Source: an uncultured Collinsella sp. (lineage in GTDB: Bacteria; Actinomycetota; Coriobacteriia; Coriobacteriales; Coriobacteriaceae). Taken from it: a stretch of DNA of 58,950 nucleotides. Position 1 is the first letter of the stretch; every line of letters starts with the position of its first letter. The position numbers were made by a program, and so were the translations under genes. The stretch is from assembly GCA_958423535.1 (NCBI GenBank), contig CATZRJ010000006.1, positions 1 to 58,950 of the forward strand, written 5' to 3'. Of this stretch, positions 23,954-33,164 are shown piece by piece. The notes beneath the pieces are model-generated. The model saw only the letters and a list, made by a program, of their open reading frames with translations, did not search any database and was not told where the DNA came from.

Positions 23954-25555
23954 GTGTCTGCAGCCATCAAACCCTTCGGCGACGAGTTCGAAGAATATGG
24001 TCGCGATGAATCTCGCACATCGGGCGAGGCGTCGAGCATCTCGTTTCCGACAACGGAGGACGAAGTCCGCGCCATTCTGCGAAAGCTCCATGCCGAGCAT
24101 GTTCCGATAACGGTCCAGGGTGCTCGGACCGGTCTGGCTGCCGGTGCCGTGCCCCACGGCGGCCACATCCTCAACACTTCTCGTATGAATCGCTACCTGG
24201 GTCTTCGCCGCGACGAGCGAGGCCGTTTTCTGCTGCGCGTGGAGCCGGGCGTCGTGCTTTCGGAGTTGCGCAAGCAGCTGGGTAAGAAGGCATTGCCGAC
24301 CGCTGACTGGGATCAGGTATCGCTTGAGGCCTATGAGGAGTTCCAGGCAGCTCCTGAGCAGTTCTTTCCCACCGATCCCACCGAGGCATCTGCCTGCCTG
24401 GGCGGCATGGCGGCGTGCAATGCCTCTGGTGCCCGCAGTTACGCCTACGGCCCCATGCGCCCGCACGTTACGGGGCTTCACGTGGCACTGGCGGACGGCG
24501 ACCTGCTTGAGCTTCATCGAGGTCAGGCGCACGCTGACGCACGCCACTTGTCGCTCGTGACAGCGGAGGGCCGCGCGCTCGAGCTGGATCTTCCCGGCTA
24601 TACCATGCCCAAGACCAAAAACGCGTCGGGTTATTTCGTTGCGGACGATATGGACGCCATCGACCTCTTTATCGGTGCGTGCGGCACACTCGGCGTCATT
24701 ACCGAGCTCGAGATCGCCCTGCAGGCGGCACCTTCGGTCGTATGGGGCGTGAGCTGCTTTTTCGACAGCGAGGACAAGGCAGTGTCCTTTACCGATTCCG
24801 TGCGCCCCGTGCTGTCCCATGCCGCCGCTATTGAGTATTTCGATGCCGGCGCCTTGGATATCCTTCGCCGCCAGCGCGAGCAGTCGACCGCGTTTGCCTC
24901 GCTGCCGGCACTCGACGATGAGGCAAAGGTCTGTATTTACGTGGAACTCGACTGCGACGACGAGGCTCAAGCGACTGAGGAGCTGTACCACCTGGGATGG
25001 GTTTTGGAGCTTGCGGGCGGCCGCGATGACGCGACCTGGGTTGCGCGCACCGAGGTCGATCGCGAATGCCAGCGGTTCTTCCGCCACGCCGTCCCCGAGA
25101 GTGTCAACATGCTCATCGATGAGCGTCGCCGCACCGACCCCACCATTACCAAACTGGGGTCGGATATGTCGGTACCCAACGCGCGCCTGGCCGATGTCGT
25201 TGCCTTCTATCGCCGCACGCTGGCCGAAAGCGGGCTTGAGTCTGCCGCCTGGGGACATATCGGCAACAACCATCTGCATGTGAATATCCTGCCGCGCGAT
25301 GCGCAGGACTACCGTCGCGGTGGTGAGCTGTTTGCCCGGTGGGCTGCGGAGGTAACGGCTATGGGCGGCGCCGTCTCTGCCGAGCACGGCGTCGGCAAGA
25401 TCAAAGCGGGCTTTTTGGAGACGATGTACGGCCACGAGGCCATGGTCGAATCGGCTCGACTCAAGCTGCAGCTCGATCCTGCCGGGCAGCTGGGTCGTGG
25501 CAACCTATTTTCGGAGAAGCTCTTGGATGAACTCGTCCAGAAAGGGGGCGCGTGA
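23954..25555 (+). CDS. FAD-linked 2-hydroxyacid (lactate) dehydrogenase, GlcD/LctD-like
   Basis: 533 aa, GTG start behind AGGGGGAG. It has an N-terminal FAD-binding PCMH/FAD_binding_4 domain (VPITVQGARTGLAAGAVP, LGGMAACNASGARS) and a C-terminal FAD-oxidase domain. The signatures are WGHIGNNHLHVN (about 434-445) and SAEHGVGKIK. This is the glycolate oxidase GlcD / D-lactate dehydrogenase family. EtfB starts at the stop codon and ferredoxin-EtfA follows, as in the Acetobacterium woodii LctBCD complex, so electrons probably pass from lactate to the Etf pair. The exact hydroxyacid is not provable from sequence. Confidence 0.88.
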   Translation: MSAAIKPFGDEFEEYGRDESRTSGEASSISFPTTEDEVRAILRKLHAEHVPITVQGARTGLAAGAVPHGGHILNTSRMNRYLGLRRDERGRFLLRVEPGVVLSELRKQLGKKALPTADWDQVSLEAYEEFQAAPEQFFPTDPTEASACLGGMAACNASGARSYAYGPMRPHVTGLHVALADGDLLELHRGQAHADARHLSLVTAEGRALELDLPGYTMPKTKNASGYFVADDMDAIDLFIGACGTLGVITELEIALQAAPSVVWGVSCFFDSEDKAVSFTDSVRPVLSHAAAIEYFDAGALDILRRQREQSTAFASLPALDDEAKVCIYVELDCDDEAQATEELYHLGWVLELAGGRDDATWVARTEVDRECQRFFRHAVPESVNMLIDERRRTDPTITKLGSDMSVPNARLADVVAFYRRTLAESGLESAAWGHIGNNHLHVNILPRDAQDYRRGGELFARWAAEVTAMGGAVSAEHGVGKIKAGFLETMYGHEAMVESARLKLQLDPAGQLGRGNLFSEKLLDELVQKGGA

Positions 25556-26373
25556 AGATGAGCGATTTCCATATGGTGGTGTGCGTCAAGGCGGTACCGG
25601 GAAGCACCGAGGTCAAGATGGACCCCAAAACCAATACCATCGTGCGTGATGGCAAGCAGGCGGTCATTAATCCCTTCGATGCAAGTGCCCTCGAATGCGC
25701 GCTGGCGCTCAAGGACGACTTTATCGGCTTTGGCATGGATGTGCGCGTGACGGTGGTGTCGATGGGTATCCCTGCAACCGAATCGCTGCTGCGCGACTGC
25801 ATTGCCCGCGGCGCCGATGATGCGCTGCTGCTGACCGATCGCGCCTTTGCGGGCGCGGACACGTTGGCGACCACCTATGCCCTCAAATGCGGTATCGAGG
25901 CGCTCGACGAGGACTTCGACCTGCTCATCTGCGGCAAGATGGCGGTAGATGGCGATACCGCCCAGATTGGCCCCGAGCTGGCCGGCGCCTTCGAGATTCC
26001 CTGCGTGACCGATGTGAGCTGCGTGCAGAGCGCAGGTTTTACGACGTGCGGTGCGCTTTCGCTCGTTCACGGTTGCGATGCCGGCGAGGAGACGGTCTAT
26101 CTGGAGATGCCGTGCGCGATGACGACCGCCAAGGAGATCGGCCAGCTGCGCATGCCGAGCATCGCCGGCATTCGCGCGGCCGAAGATGCGGATGTGCGGG
26201 TGGTCTGTGCTGCCGATGTACATGCTGACCCTTCGCGTTGCGGCCTTACCGGATCGCCGACGCAGGTCGTGCGCTCGTTTGTGCCCGACCGCGACCAAAC
26301 GTGCGAGGCCATCGAGGGCACGCCGGTCGAGCAGGCGGCAAAGATTGCCAAGATTATCGAGGGGATGGCATAG
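25552..26373 (+). CDS. etfB: electron transfer flavoprotein subunit beta
   Basis: 273 aa. CVKAVPGSTEVKMD at the start and VVSMGIPATESLLRDCIARGADDALLL, followed by DRAFAGADTLATTYAL and VDGDTAQIGPELA, are typical of the Etf group that takes part in electron bifurcation. GTG 25552 overlaps the preceding stop by 4 bp; ATG 25558 is an alternative. It would partner the following EtfA and carry electrons between NAD(H), ferredoxin and the dehydrogenase flavin. Confidence 0.92.
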   Translation: MKMSDFHMVVCVKAVPGSTEVKMDPKTNTIVRDGKQAVINPFDASALECALALKDDFIGFGMDVRVTVVSMGIPATESLLRDCIARGADDALLLTDRAFAGADTLATTYALKCGIEALDEDFDLLICGKMAVDGDTAQIGPELAGAFEIPCVTDVSCVQSAGFTTCGALSLVHGCDAGEETVYLEMPCAMTTAKEIGQLRMPSIAGIRAAEDADVRVVCAADVHADPSRCGLTGSPTQVVRSFVPDRDQTCEAIEGTPVEQAAKIAKIIEGMA

Positions 26374-27579
26374 ATGAGCGGACTGATAATCGATAGCGAG
26401 GCGTGCGTTGGCTGTGGCCGCTGCGTTCGCGCCTGTGCCTCGGGTGGCATTGTGATGGAGGGCGAGCGCCCCAACCGCTGCGCCCATGTGACCGACGGCT
26501 GTATCTTGTGCGGCGGGTGCGTCGACGCCTGCCCCGTCAATGCCATTTCGATCGAGCGCGACGAGGCCGCCGGCGCGGTTGACCTCGATGCGTATCGAGA
26601 CATATGGGTATTCGTTCAGACCGACGATCACGATGTCGTGGCTCCGGTGGCCTACGAGCTCATGGGTAAGGGGCGCGAGCTTGCCGATGCTCGCGGTTGC
26701 CGTCTGGTGGCATTGGTCGGCATGGGCCCCGAGGGCTCGCTTGAGGACCTGGAGCATCTGGTCTGCGCCGGTGCCGACGAGGTCGTGGTCTGCCGCGACG
26801 AGCGACTGCGCCAAAACGATGCGGAGATCTATGCTCGTCTCATCTGCGATTTGGTGGCCGAGCGCAGACCCGAGGCCATTCTGTACGGCGCGACCGCCTT
26901 TGGCCGTGAGCTGGCGCCCGGTGTGGCCGTACGCTTGCAGACGGGCCTTACGGCCGACTGTACGGTGCTTTCGATGGATACGGAGACGGGTCTACTGCAG
27001 CAGACCCGCCCGGCGTTTGGCGGCAACTTGATGGCCACCATTATCTGCCCCAATCATCGTCCCCAGATGGCAACGGTGCGTCCCGGCATCTTTGGGGTAC
27101 CCGAGTTTGATTACAGCCGCTCTGGCACGATTACCCAGGTATCGCTTGCGGATGATGCTAAGGTCCGCGTCGAGATCTCGATTCCCGCCGAGGAGTGGGG
27201 GCAGCAGGCATCAATTGCCGATGCCGAGCGCCTGGTCGTGGTGGGCCGCGGCATCGGCTCCAAGAAGAATCTGCCCCTGATGCGAAAACTCGCCGATGCC
27301 TTGGGTGCCGAGCTTGGTTGCACGCGTCCCGTTGTGGAGGCAGGCTGGTTGGAGTATCGCCACCAGATTGGCCAGACCGGCGTGTCGGTTTCGCCCAAGC
27401 TCCTTGTGAGTATCGGCGTTTCGGGCGCTATCCAGCATCTTGCCGGCATCGGCGGCGCGGAGTGCATCATCGCTGTCAACGAGGACCCGGATGCCCCCAT
27501 CTTCGGCGCTGCGCAGTACAAAGTTGTCGGTGACGCCGTCGAAGTTGTCGAGGAGCTTCTGGCCCAGCTCGAGCGCTAG
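26374..27579 (+). CDS. etfA: electron transfer flavoprotein alpha with N-terminal ferredoxin domain
   Basis: 401 aa. An N-terminal 2[4Fe-4S]-type module has cysteines at 11, 14, 17, 21 and 43, 46, 49, 53 (CxxCxxCxxxC twice). The Etf alpha body follows, with the C-terminal FAD-binding block (VVVGRGIGSKKNL, VSIGVSGAIQHLAGI, IIAVNEDPDAPIF). EtfA proteins with such a ferredoxin extension belong to lactate dehydrogenase-Etf and similar complexes that couple a hydroxyacid to NAD and ferredoxin. It follows etfB with no gap and converges with the HD gene, overlapping it by 4 bp. Confidence 0.92.
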   Translation: MSGLIIDSEACVGCGRCVRACASGGIVMEGERPNRCAHVTDGCILCGGCVDACPVNAISIERDEAAGAVDLDAYRDIWVFVQTDDHDVVAPVAYELMGKGRELADARGCRLVALVGMGPEGSLEDLEHLVCAGADEVVVCRDERLRQNDAEIYARLICDLVAERRPEAILYGATAFGRELAPGVAVRLQTGLTADCTVLSMDTETGLLQQTRPAFGGNLMATIICPNHRPQMATVRPGIFGVPEFDYSRSGTITQVSLADDAKVRVEISIPAEEWGQQASIADAERLVVVGRGIGSKKNLPLMRKLADALGAELGCTRPVVEAGWLEYRHQIGQTGVSVSPKLLVSIGVSGAIQHLAGIGGAECIIAVNEDPDAPIFGAAQYKVVGDAVEVVEELLAQLER

Positions 27580-28388
27580 GCGCTGGCCAGCCAGGCTCGC
27601 ATCTCTTTCTTTAGGCGTTCCCAGGTCGCTTGCGTGGCGGGGTCGGTAAAGGGCCGCACGATGCCAAAAGGTGCGTCGAGCAGGCGGTAGATATCGCCCT
27701 GCTTGCGCGTCAGCGCGCGGCTTGCCGGATAGACGAGCTCAAACATAAAGCAGATAAGCCCCACCAAGTAGTCCGCGGGCTCATCGCGCTCATCGCGCGT
27801 GACGCAGCGGTGCTCGTCAAAGGCAGCCAGCGTCGGTGCCGAGAAGTGGCTGGCAAGAAACACGTCCTCATCCACTTTGAGGATGGTGTCGACGGTGCTG
27901 TCGGCGATGGTGCGCATAATGTCGACCTTGTCGCCATCGCGCACAATATCGCAGAAGCGCCGCGTGCGCTCGTCGAGCTGCGCGGGTAGACGGAAATCGC
28001 TGTGATAGGCAATGCTTGCGCGAATCAACTCGTCTTCTACCGGATCGTCGATAAAGTCGCGGATACTTGTTGTCGCGGGCGCGTCTGCAGGGTTTTCGCC
28101 AAAGAGAACCTCGACGCCCAACGCCGCATGGCTCATGCTCTCGGCATCCTTAAACGTGTCCCAGCGTCGCAGCTGCTCAAAGCGACCCATATCGTGCAGC
28201 AGGCCGCAAAGCCACGCTAGGTCAATGTCCTGAGGTGACCAGCCCTGTTCGCGTGCCACGGCATCGCATGCCTCGGCAACGTGGTACGTATGCTCGATTT
28301 TGAGCGCGATACGCGGATTGGCGGCATCGTAGGCATCGGTGTAGGTCTTGAAGGCCGCGGCAGCCCGCGTTCGATCGATAGCTGTCAT
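27576..28388 (-). CDS. HD-domain phosphohydrolase
   Basis: 270 aa. An HD domain at about 30-170 shows IEHTYHVAEACDAVA, LLHDMGRFEQ, ASIAYHSD and VRDGDKVDIM, supplying the usual H...HD...D metal ligands. HD proteins hydrolyse nucleotides or other phosphoesters; this subgroup has no assigned substrate. The 3' end overlaps etfA tail-to-tail by 4 bp. No terminator separates them, so antisense reading into both is possible. Confidence 0.85.
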   Translation of the reverse strand: MTAIDRTRAAAAFKTYTDAYDAANPRIALKIEHTYHVAEACDAVAREQGWSPQDIDLAWLCGLLHDMGRFEQLRRWDTFKDAESMSHAALGVEVLFGENPADAPATTSIRDFIDDPVEDELIRASIAYHSDFRLPAQLDERTRRFCDIVRDGDKVDIMRTIADSTVDTILKVDEDVFLASHFSAPTLAAFDEHRCVTRDERDEPADYLVGLICFMFELVYPASRALTRKQGDIYRLLDAPFGIVRPFTDPATQATWERLKKEMRAWLASA

Positions 28389-28525
28389 AATGACTTCCTA
28401 AAAAGTTGTGTCTTTCTGTGTCTTTCGATCCGGTGGCAATTGTAGGTGAACTCGGTTGCCATCGGGCGATGGTTCTGCCGCGTCGTTGAATGCGGCTCGG
28501 AAATCTTGTCGGGACGAGGAACGTT

Positions 28526-29218
28526 ATGGTGCTCAAAATCGTTAAAACCGTCTGGCCGGTGATGCTTACCTATGTTGCGATAGCCGCGCCGTGCGGAATG
28601 ATTATGGCGCAGACGGGAATGGAACCCTGGATGGTTTTTGCCCTGAGCAGCACGTTCGTGACGGGCAGCGGGCAGTTTATGGTCTGCAACCTGTGGCTGG
28701 CAGGTGTGCCTGCGGCATCGATTGTCGCAAGTGTGGCCGCAATCTCCTCGCGCTTTGCGCTTTACTCGGCATCGATCGCACCGCATTTGAGGGGTGCTTC
28801 GAAGCGTCAGACGCTGGCTGTTGCCGCGACACTTACCGAGGAGGCATACGGCATTTCGCTTGCCAAGTTGGTTAAAGGGGAGGATTGGGGTCCGCTCGAG
28901 TCCTTTGTGCTCAACGTGATCCTCATCGCAACATGGGGCGTTTCGTGTACGACGGGCGCCATCGTCGGCGCCGTTGTTGATGTTCCCACCGCTATTGCGG
29001 GTTTTGTCTGCACATCGCTCTTTATCTGCCTACTCTTTTCGCAGCGACTGTCGCGCGGCAATGTCGTAGCTGCCGGTTTGGCTGCGGTGTCCGTCGCCAT
29101 ATGCAAGTTCTTGGGGTGGACGAATATCGCCGTGCCGGCAAGTGTGCTCGTCGGCGTTGTCACGGCACTCGCGTGCGATGTCCTCGCCGAGGGAAGGGGC
29201 GCTCGCGATGCCCGTTAA
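28526..29218 (+). CDS. azlC: AzlC-family branched-chain amino-acid exporter, large subunit
   Basis: 230 aa with several membrane helices. VTGSGQFMVCNLWLAG and ISSRFALYSASIAPHL, then EEAYGISLA, are AzlC landmarks. AzlC with AzlD exports branched-chain amino acids or analogues. Start 28526 has GAGGA upstream and gives a normal N-terminus; an earlier in-frame ATG at 28490 adds 12 unlikely residues. It overlaps azlD by 11 bp. Confidence 0.88.
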   Translation: MVLKIVKTVWPVMLTYVAIAAPCGMIMAQTGMEPWMVFALSSTFVTGSGQFMVCNLWLAGVPAASIVASVAAISSRFALYSASIAPHLRGASKRQTLAVAATLTEEAYGISLAKLVKGEDWGPLESFVLNVILIATWGVSCTTGAIVGAVVDVPTAIAGFVCTSLFICLLFSQRLSRGNVVAAGLAAVSVAICKFLGWTNIAVPASVLVGVVTALACDVLAEGRGARDAR

Positions 29219-29531
29219 TGAGTTTTTGGTTCTATGGCTGTCGTCATGGGCGGCCATCGCGTTTTTTCGCATTGCCCCGGCGTTTGCCTTGCGCGGGAGA
29301 ACGCTGTCGCCCCGCGTTACCGAGGCCTTGGGTTATATTCCGCCCGCTGCCTTTGCGGCGCTGGTCGCTAACGATTTGATAAGCCCTGGCGCTTTTGGCG
29401 CCGGCCTGTGGCAGGGCTTGATTCCCTGGATTGCGGCTGCCGGCGTCGTGGCGGTGGCAATTGAGACAAAGTCGATGTTGTGGTGCTGCGTCTCGGGCAT
29501 TGTGTTCTATATCGTTTTGAGCCTCATATAA
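29208..29531 (+). CDS. azlD: AzlD-family exporter small subunit
   Basis: 107 aa, three or four hydrophobic helices. RIAPAFALRGRTLSPRV and LGYIPPAAFAALVA match the AzlD signature. The ATG at 29208 lies inside the end of azlC, so the two subunits are made together. The pair counterbalances the Liv importer encoded 13 kb away. Confidence 0.88.
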   Translation: MPVNEFLVLWLSSWAAIAFFRIAPAFALRGRTLSPRVTEALGYIPPAAFAALVANDLISPGAFGAGLWQGLIPWIAAAGVVAVAIETKSMLWCCVSGIVFYIVLSLI

Positions 29532-29605
29532 GAGCAGGGCACGTTTGGCGTTCCGGCCCAACGAATCGAATTTCTCAACGAGCCGGTCTGTTTCTTCTGG
29601 TACCA

Positions 29606-29635
29606 TGGTCAAACTTTACTGTAGCAAAGTATGAT
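29606..29635 (+). promoter_or_regulatory. candidate promoter for kdgT
   Basis: TGGTCA (29606-29611), an 18-bp spacer and TATGAT (29630-29635) fit a sigma-70-type promoter about 38 bp upstream of the kdgT start. Confidence 0.35.
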
Positions 29636-29673
29636 GTGGGCTTTTGTTCTGCATCAGCGGAAATGGGGGTTCC

Positions 29674-30696
29674 ATGGCACAGGGAGCGACCGCCAACGAG
29701 CAAAAGAAATTCAAAGTACCGCGCATCCCGGGTGACATCATGATCTACCCGATGATCGTCGGCCTTTTGCTCAATACCTTCTGCCCGCAGGTCTTTGAGA
29801 TCGGCGGCTTCTTTACGGCTGCCTGCCGCGGCGGCTCCAACACCATCGTTGCCGCGATCTTGCTGTTTGTGGGCGCCGGCATCAGCTTTAAGTCCACGCC
29901 GGGTGCCATCAAGACCGGCATCGTCGTACTGATCCCCAAGCTTGTTGTTGCGGCCGCCCTTGGCTTGGGTGTGGCATATTTCTTTAACGACAACTTCCTG
30001 GGCCTGAGCTCCGTATCTATCATCGGCGGCATCACGTTTTGTAACATGGCGCTCTATACGGGCATCATGGGCGAGTTCGGCGATGAGTCCGAGCAGGGCG
30101 CCGTCGGTATCCTGTTCTTTACGGCCGGCCCCGCCGTCACGATGATTATCCTCGGTGTCTCGGGGCTCGCCAACATCCCCGTCGGCACCATCATCGGATC
30201 TATCCTGCCGCTTGTTATCGGCATGGTCCTGGGCAACTTGTTCCCGTTTATCAAGAACCTGCTGGTCCCCGGCGCCAATCCCGCGATCGCTGTCATCGGT
30301 TTTCAGCTCGGTGCGTCCATGAGCCTGTCGAGCTTTATCACCGGCGGTATTTCCGGCATCTTGCTGGGCTTTGTCACGCTGTTTATTGTCGGTCCCATCA
30401 CCTTTGCGTTCGAGCGCCTGTGCGGTGGTAACGGCAAGGCTGCCGTGGCTTGTTCCACCATCGCCGGCACGGCTATGACCACGCCGGTTGCCCTCGCCGA
30501 GGTCGCGCCGCGCTACGCCGAGCTTGCGCCCACTGCGTACGCCCAGATCGCTACCGCCGTTATCATCACGGCAATCATGGCTCCGATTCTGACCGGCTGG
30601 GTTGACAAGAAGTTCTGTCAGGGTAAGGAAGACCTGTCGCCTGCTGGCGTCGAGGCCATCGAGGAGGCTGTCGCAACCGATATCGACGGTGAGTAA
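29674..30696 (+). CDS. kdgT: 2-keto-3-deoxygluconate permease, KdgT family
   Basis: 340 aa with around ten membrane helices. IPGDIMIYPMIVGLLLNTFCP, FTAACRGGSNTIVA and GISFKSTPGAIKTG are family features. KdgT moves 2-keto-3-deoxygluconate, a product of pectin or glucuronate breakdown, with protons. The ATG at 29674 has GGGGG just upstream. No kdgK, kdgA or kdu gene is in the window, so the sugar-acid pathway must be elsewhere or the substrate may differ. A strong hairpin follows the stop. Confidence 0.88.
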   Translation: MAQGATANEQKKFKVPRIPGDIMIYPMIVGLLLNTFCPQVFEIGGFFTAACRGGSNTIVAAILLFVGAGISFKSTPGAIKTGIVVLIPKLVVAAALGLGVAYFFNDNFLGLSSVSIIGGITFCNMALYTGIMGEFGDESEQGAVGILFFTAGPAVTMIILGVSGLANIPVGTIIGSILPLVIGMVLGNLFPFIKNLLVPGANPAIAVIGFQLGASMSLSSFITGGISGILLGFVTLFIVGPITFAFERLCGGNGKAAVACSTIAGTAMTTPVALAEVAPRYAELAPTAYAQIATAVIITAIMAPILTGWVDKKFCQGKEDLSPAGVEAIEEAVATDIDGE

Positions 30697-30741
30697 CGGC
30701 CGTTACCGATAATTGATTCCGGCGTGCAACTCGCGCCGTTT

Positions 30742-30785
30742 GAGCGCCCGAACGAGAGCTGTCTTGCAGCGACGTTCGGGCGCTC
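30742..30785 (+). terminator. terminator after kdgT
   Basis: GAGCGCCCGAACG (30742-30754) and CGTTCGGGCGCTC (30773-30785) pair perfectly over 13 bp. The T run after it is weak (TGCTATTATT). Confidence 0.7.
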
Positions 30786-30874
30786 TGCTATTATTCCCCT
30801 TACCCCTGCGGAGTAGGGGGTGTTTGTTGCCCAGATCCGAATTGGGCGATTCTGACCACTTGGATATTGAAGGG

Positions 30875-32026
30875 ATGGCGCTAGTGGTTAAGGCACTCAA
30901 GATTGAGATATTCGTGCTATGCATGATTGTTCTTATCGGGCTTGCCGTGCGAAGTCGTCGCTCCTTGTTCTCGAGCACCCAGCAGCTATTGTTTAGCATG
31001 CTTGGCTACACCTCTGCCGCGTACATATTATTCGATATGATCTGGACGCTTTCGGACGGTGTGGACGGCACGTTGGGCATTGCTGTCAACTGGATTTCCA
31101 ACGCGGTTTCGTTTTCGCTCTTTGCCATCGCGTGTCTTATTTGGTTTATCTATTCCGAGACGGTGCAGGGTTCTCGCCTGTTGACCTCGCGCTATAGGGT
31201 GGTGCTTGTAGCGTTGCCTACGGCTCTGGTGGTCGTGCTGGCGTTTACCAGTTACTGGACGCACGCCCTGTTCTATATCGACTCGCAGGGCGTGTATCGT
31301 CGCGGCTTTGCCTATATGATCCAGCCCATCGTCAGCTACTGTTACGTTATACATACGTCCCTGCATGCGTTTGTGCAATCTCGCAGGGTCGAGAGTCTGC
31401 AGACGAAGGCCATCTATCGAACCTTGGCATTTTTCGCCATTCCGGCCCTGGTGGGCGGTACCTTTCAGGTCGTATGCTCGATGCCCGGCCTTTGTGTCGG
31501 CATAATGATTAGCATGTTGCTGCTCTACATCATCTACCAGGAGCAGCTGATCTCGACCGACCCGTTGACTGGCCTCAACAATCGCAACCGTTTTGAGACC
31601 TATATGCTGTCGCTCTTCTCAAATGTGGACCAGGCCGAAGATGTATATCTGCTTATGATGGACGCCGACGGCTTTAAGCAGATTAACGATCGCTATGGAC
31701 ATGTGGAGGGCGACCATGCGCTTCAGGTCATATCCGCTGCGCTCAAAGAGGTCTGCTCGGCGTCAGGTGGCTTTATCGCGCGTTATGGCGGTGATGAGTT
31801 CGTGGTGCTTCAAAAGGCGACGGCGGAGCAGGACATCATGCGTCTGTGCGCGGCAATCAGCGACGAGCTCGCGCGCGCCGAGGTTCCATATCTGTTGCGG
31901 ATGTCCATCGGCTACGCACGGGTTGGTGATGGCGTCGATACCTGGCAAGACTTGCTTCGCGCTGCCGACGCGGAGCTCTACCGCGTAAAGCGCGAGAAGA
32001 AGAAAGCCGGCGTCCAGATACGCTAG
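30875..32026 (+). CDS. membrane diguanylate cyclase (GGDEF)
   Basis: 383 aa. The first ~215 residues hold six or seven membrane helices, similar to a 7TM-type sensor. The C-terminal GGDEF domain starts at DPLTGLNNRNRFE and has an intact active site RYGGDEFVV (near 303-311), with a final RVKREKKK tail. It should make cyclic di-GMP from GTP. No RxxD inhibitory site is obvious just before the GGDEF motif. The start at 30875 has GAAGGG close upstream; the longer frame contains the kdgT terminator and is rejected. Confidence 0.88.
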   Translation: MALVVKALKIEIFVLCMIVLIGLAVRSRRSLFSSTQQLLFSMLGYTSAAYILFDMIWTLSDGVDGTLGIAVNWISNAVSFSLFAIACLIWFIYSETVQGSRLLTSRYRVVLVALPTALVVVLAFTSYWTHALFYIDSQGVYRRGFAYMIQPIVSYCYVIHTSLHAFVQSRRVESLQTKAIYRTLAFFAIPALVGGTFQVVCSMPGLCVGIMISMLLLYIIYQEQLISTDPLTGLNNRNRFETYMLSLFSNVDQAEDVYLLMMDADGFKQINDRYGHVEGDHALQVISAALKEVCSASGGFIARYGGDEFVVLQKATAEQDIMRLCAAISDELARAEVPYLLRMSIGYARVGDGVDTWQDLLRAADAELYRVKREKKKAGVQIR

Positions 32027-32127
32027 AAAAAGGGGCGCACGCTGGCGTGCGTGGCGGCCCTCGGCTCACCGATATACTCCATTAAGCTAAAGTATGTGAA
32101 TCCCCTCCGTTAAATAAGGGCAGTTCG

Positions 32128-33063
32128 TTAGGCTTTTTTGGGCCTGTTGACGATGATGATGCCGCCGCAGACCAACAGCAGGGCAACGATGACGGTAACG
32201 GGGCTCGTGCCAGCGCCCTCGCCGAGCAGCAGCGCGCTCAACAGCACGCCAAAGACGGGGTTCATAAACCCAAAGACCGAGACGCGGCTGACGGGGTTGA
32301 CAGCGAGCAGGCGCGACCACAGCGAGTACGCGACGGCGGAAATGAGTGCCATATAGATGATGAGTGCGATGGCGGGGGCAATCGCCGTGGGGGAGAGCGT
32401 GCCGCCCATCAAAAAGCCGATGGCGGTGAGGACCAGGCCGCCGACTAAAAACTGCCAGCCGGCGAGCAAGACGCCGTCGTGCTCGCGCGAGAAGATGCCA
32501 ATGAGGCAGGTCGATAGGGCGCCCGCAACGGTAGAAGCCAAGATAAAGCCCTCGCCGTCGAGCGTAAAGCCAAAGGTGCCATCTGCGCCCGAAAGATTGA
32601 CGAGCACGACGCCGGCAAAGCCCAGCGCACAGCCAAGCACCTTAACCGAATTGAGCTTCTCGGTGTGAAATGCCAGGGCGGCAAAGAGGATTGCGAGGAA
32701 GTTGGCGCTGGCCTCGATGATGGAACTCGACATGGCGCTGGCGTGCGAGAGTCCCAGATAGAAAAAGAAGTACTGCCCGATAGTCTGGAAGAGCGACAGG
32801 ATGCAGATGGACTTAATGTCGCGTACCTGTGGGACGAGCGGGCGACGCTGGGCTGCACTCATACCGGCGATAACCAGGATACCGGCAAGCGTGAAGCGCA
32901 AACCAGCAAAGAGCAGCTGCGAGGCGCTATCGTGCGCCGGGATACCAAAGAGTGCGTAACCGATCTTGATGCAGGGAAAGGCCGACCCCCAGAGTGCACA
33001 GCAGACGAGGCAGCCCAGGATGAGTCCGGGCAGGGTGGCGAGATACGGCTTGCGGCTTTCCAT
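32128..33063 (-). CDS. EamA/DMT-family transporter
   Basis: 311 aa with ten predicted membrane helices arranged as two EamA repeats; the N-terminal LVCCALWGSAFPCIKIGY is the family start signature. Members export amino acids, metabolites or drugs, and the substrate is not readable. The 101-bp gap to the GGDEF gene holds a small CGCACGC/GCGTGCG hairpin. An AGGAGAAGG site precedes the ATG. Confidence 0.85.
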   Translation of the reverse strand: MESRKPYLATLPGLILGCLVCCALWGSAFPCIKIGYALFGIPAHDSASQLLFAGLRFTLAGILVIAGMSAAQRRPLVPQVRDIKSICILSLFQTIGQYFFFYLGLSHASAMSSSIIEASANFLAILFAALAFHTEKLNSVKVLGCALGFAGVVLVNLSGADGTFGFTLDGEGFILASTVAGALSTCLIGIFSREHDGVLLAGWQFLVGGLVLTAIGFLMGGTLSPTAIAPAIALIIYMALISAVAYSLWSRLLAVNPVSRVSVFGFMNPVFGVLLSALLLGEGAGTSPVTVIVALLLVCGGIIIVNRPKKA

Positions 33064-33090
33064 TATGTCCTTCTCCTATACGCGCAAAGC

Positions 33091-33127
33091 AAAAAAGAAC
33101 CCGCCACCGGGCGTGCCGGTGGCGGGT
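33091..33127 (-). terminator. purL terminator
   Basis: Arms 33099-33110 and 33116-33127 form a perfect 12-bp stem (ACCCGCCACCGG). On the minus strand it is followed by TTCTTTTTT. Confidence 0.85.
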
Positions 33128-33164
33128 GTTGTTACCCGAGGGGATTGTACCCGATGGGAAAGGT

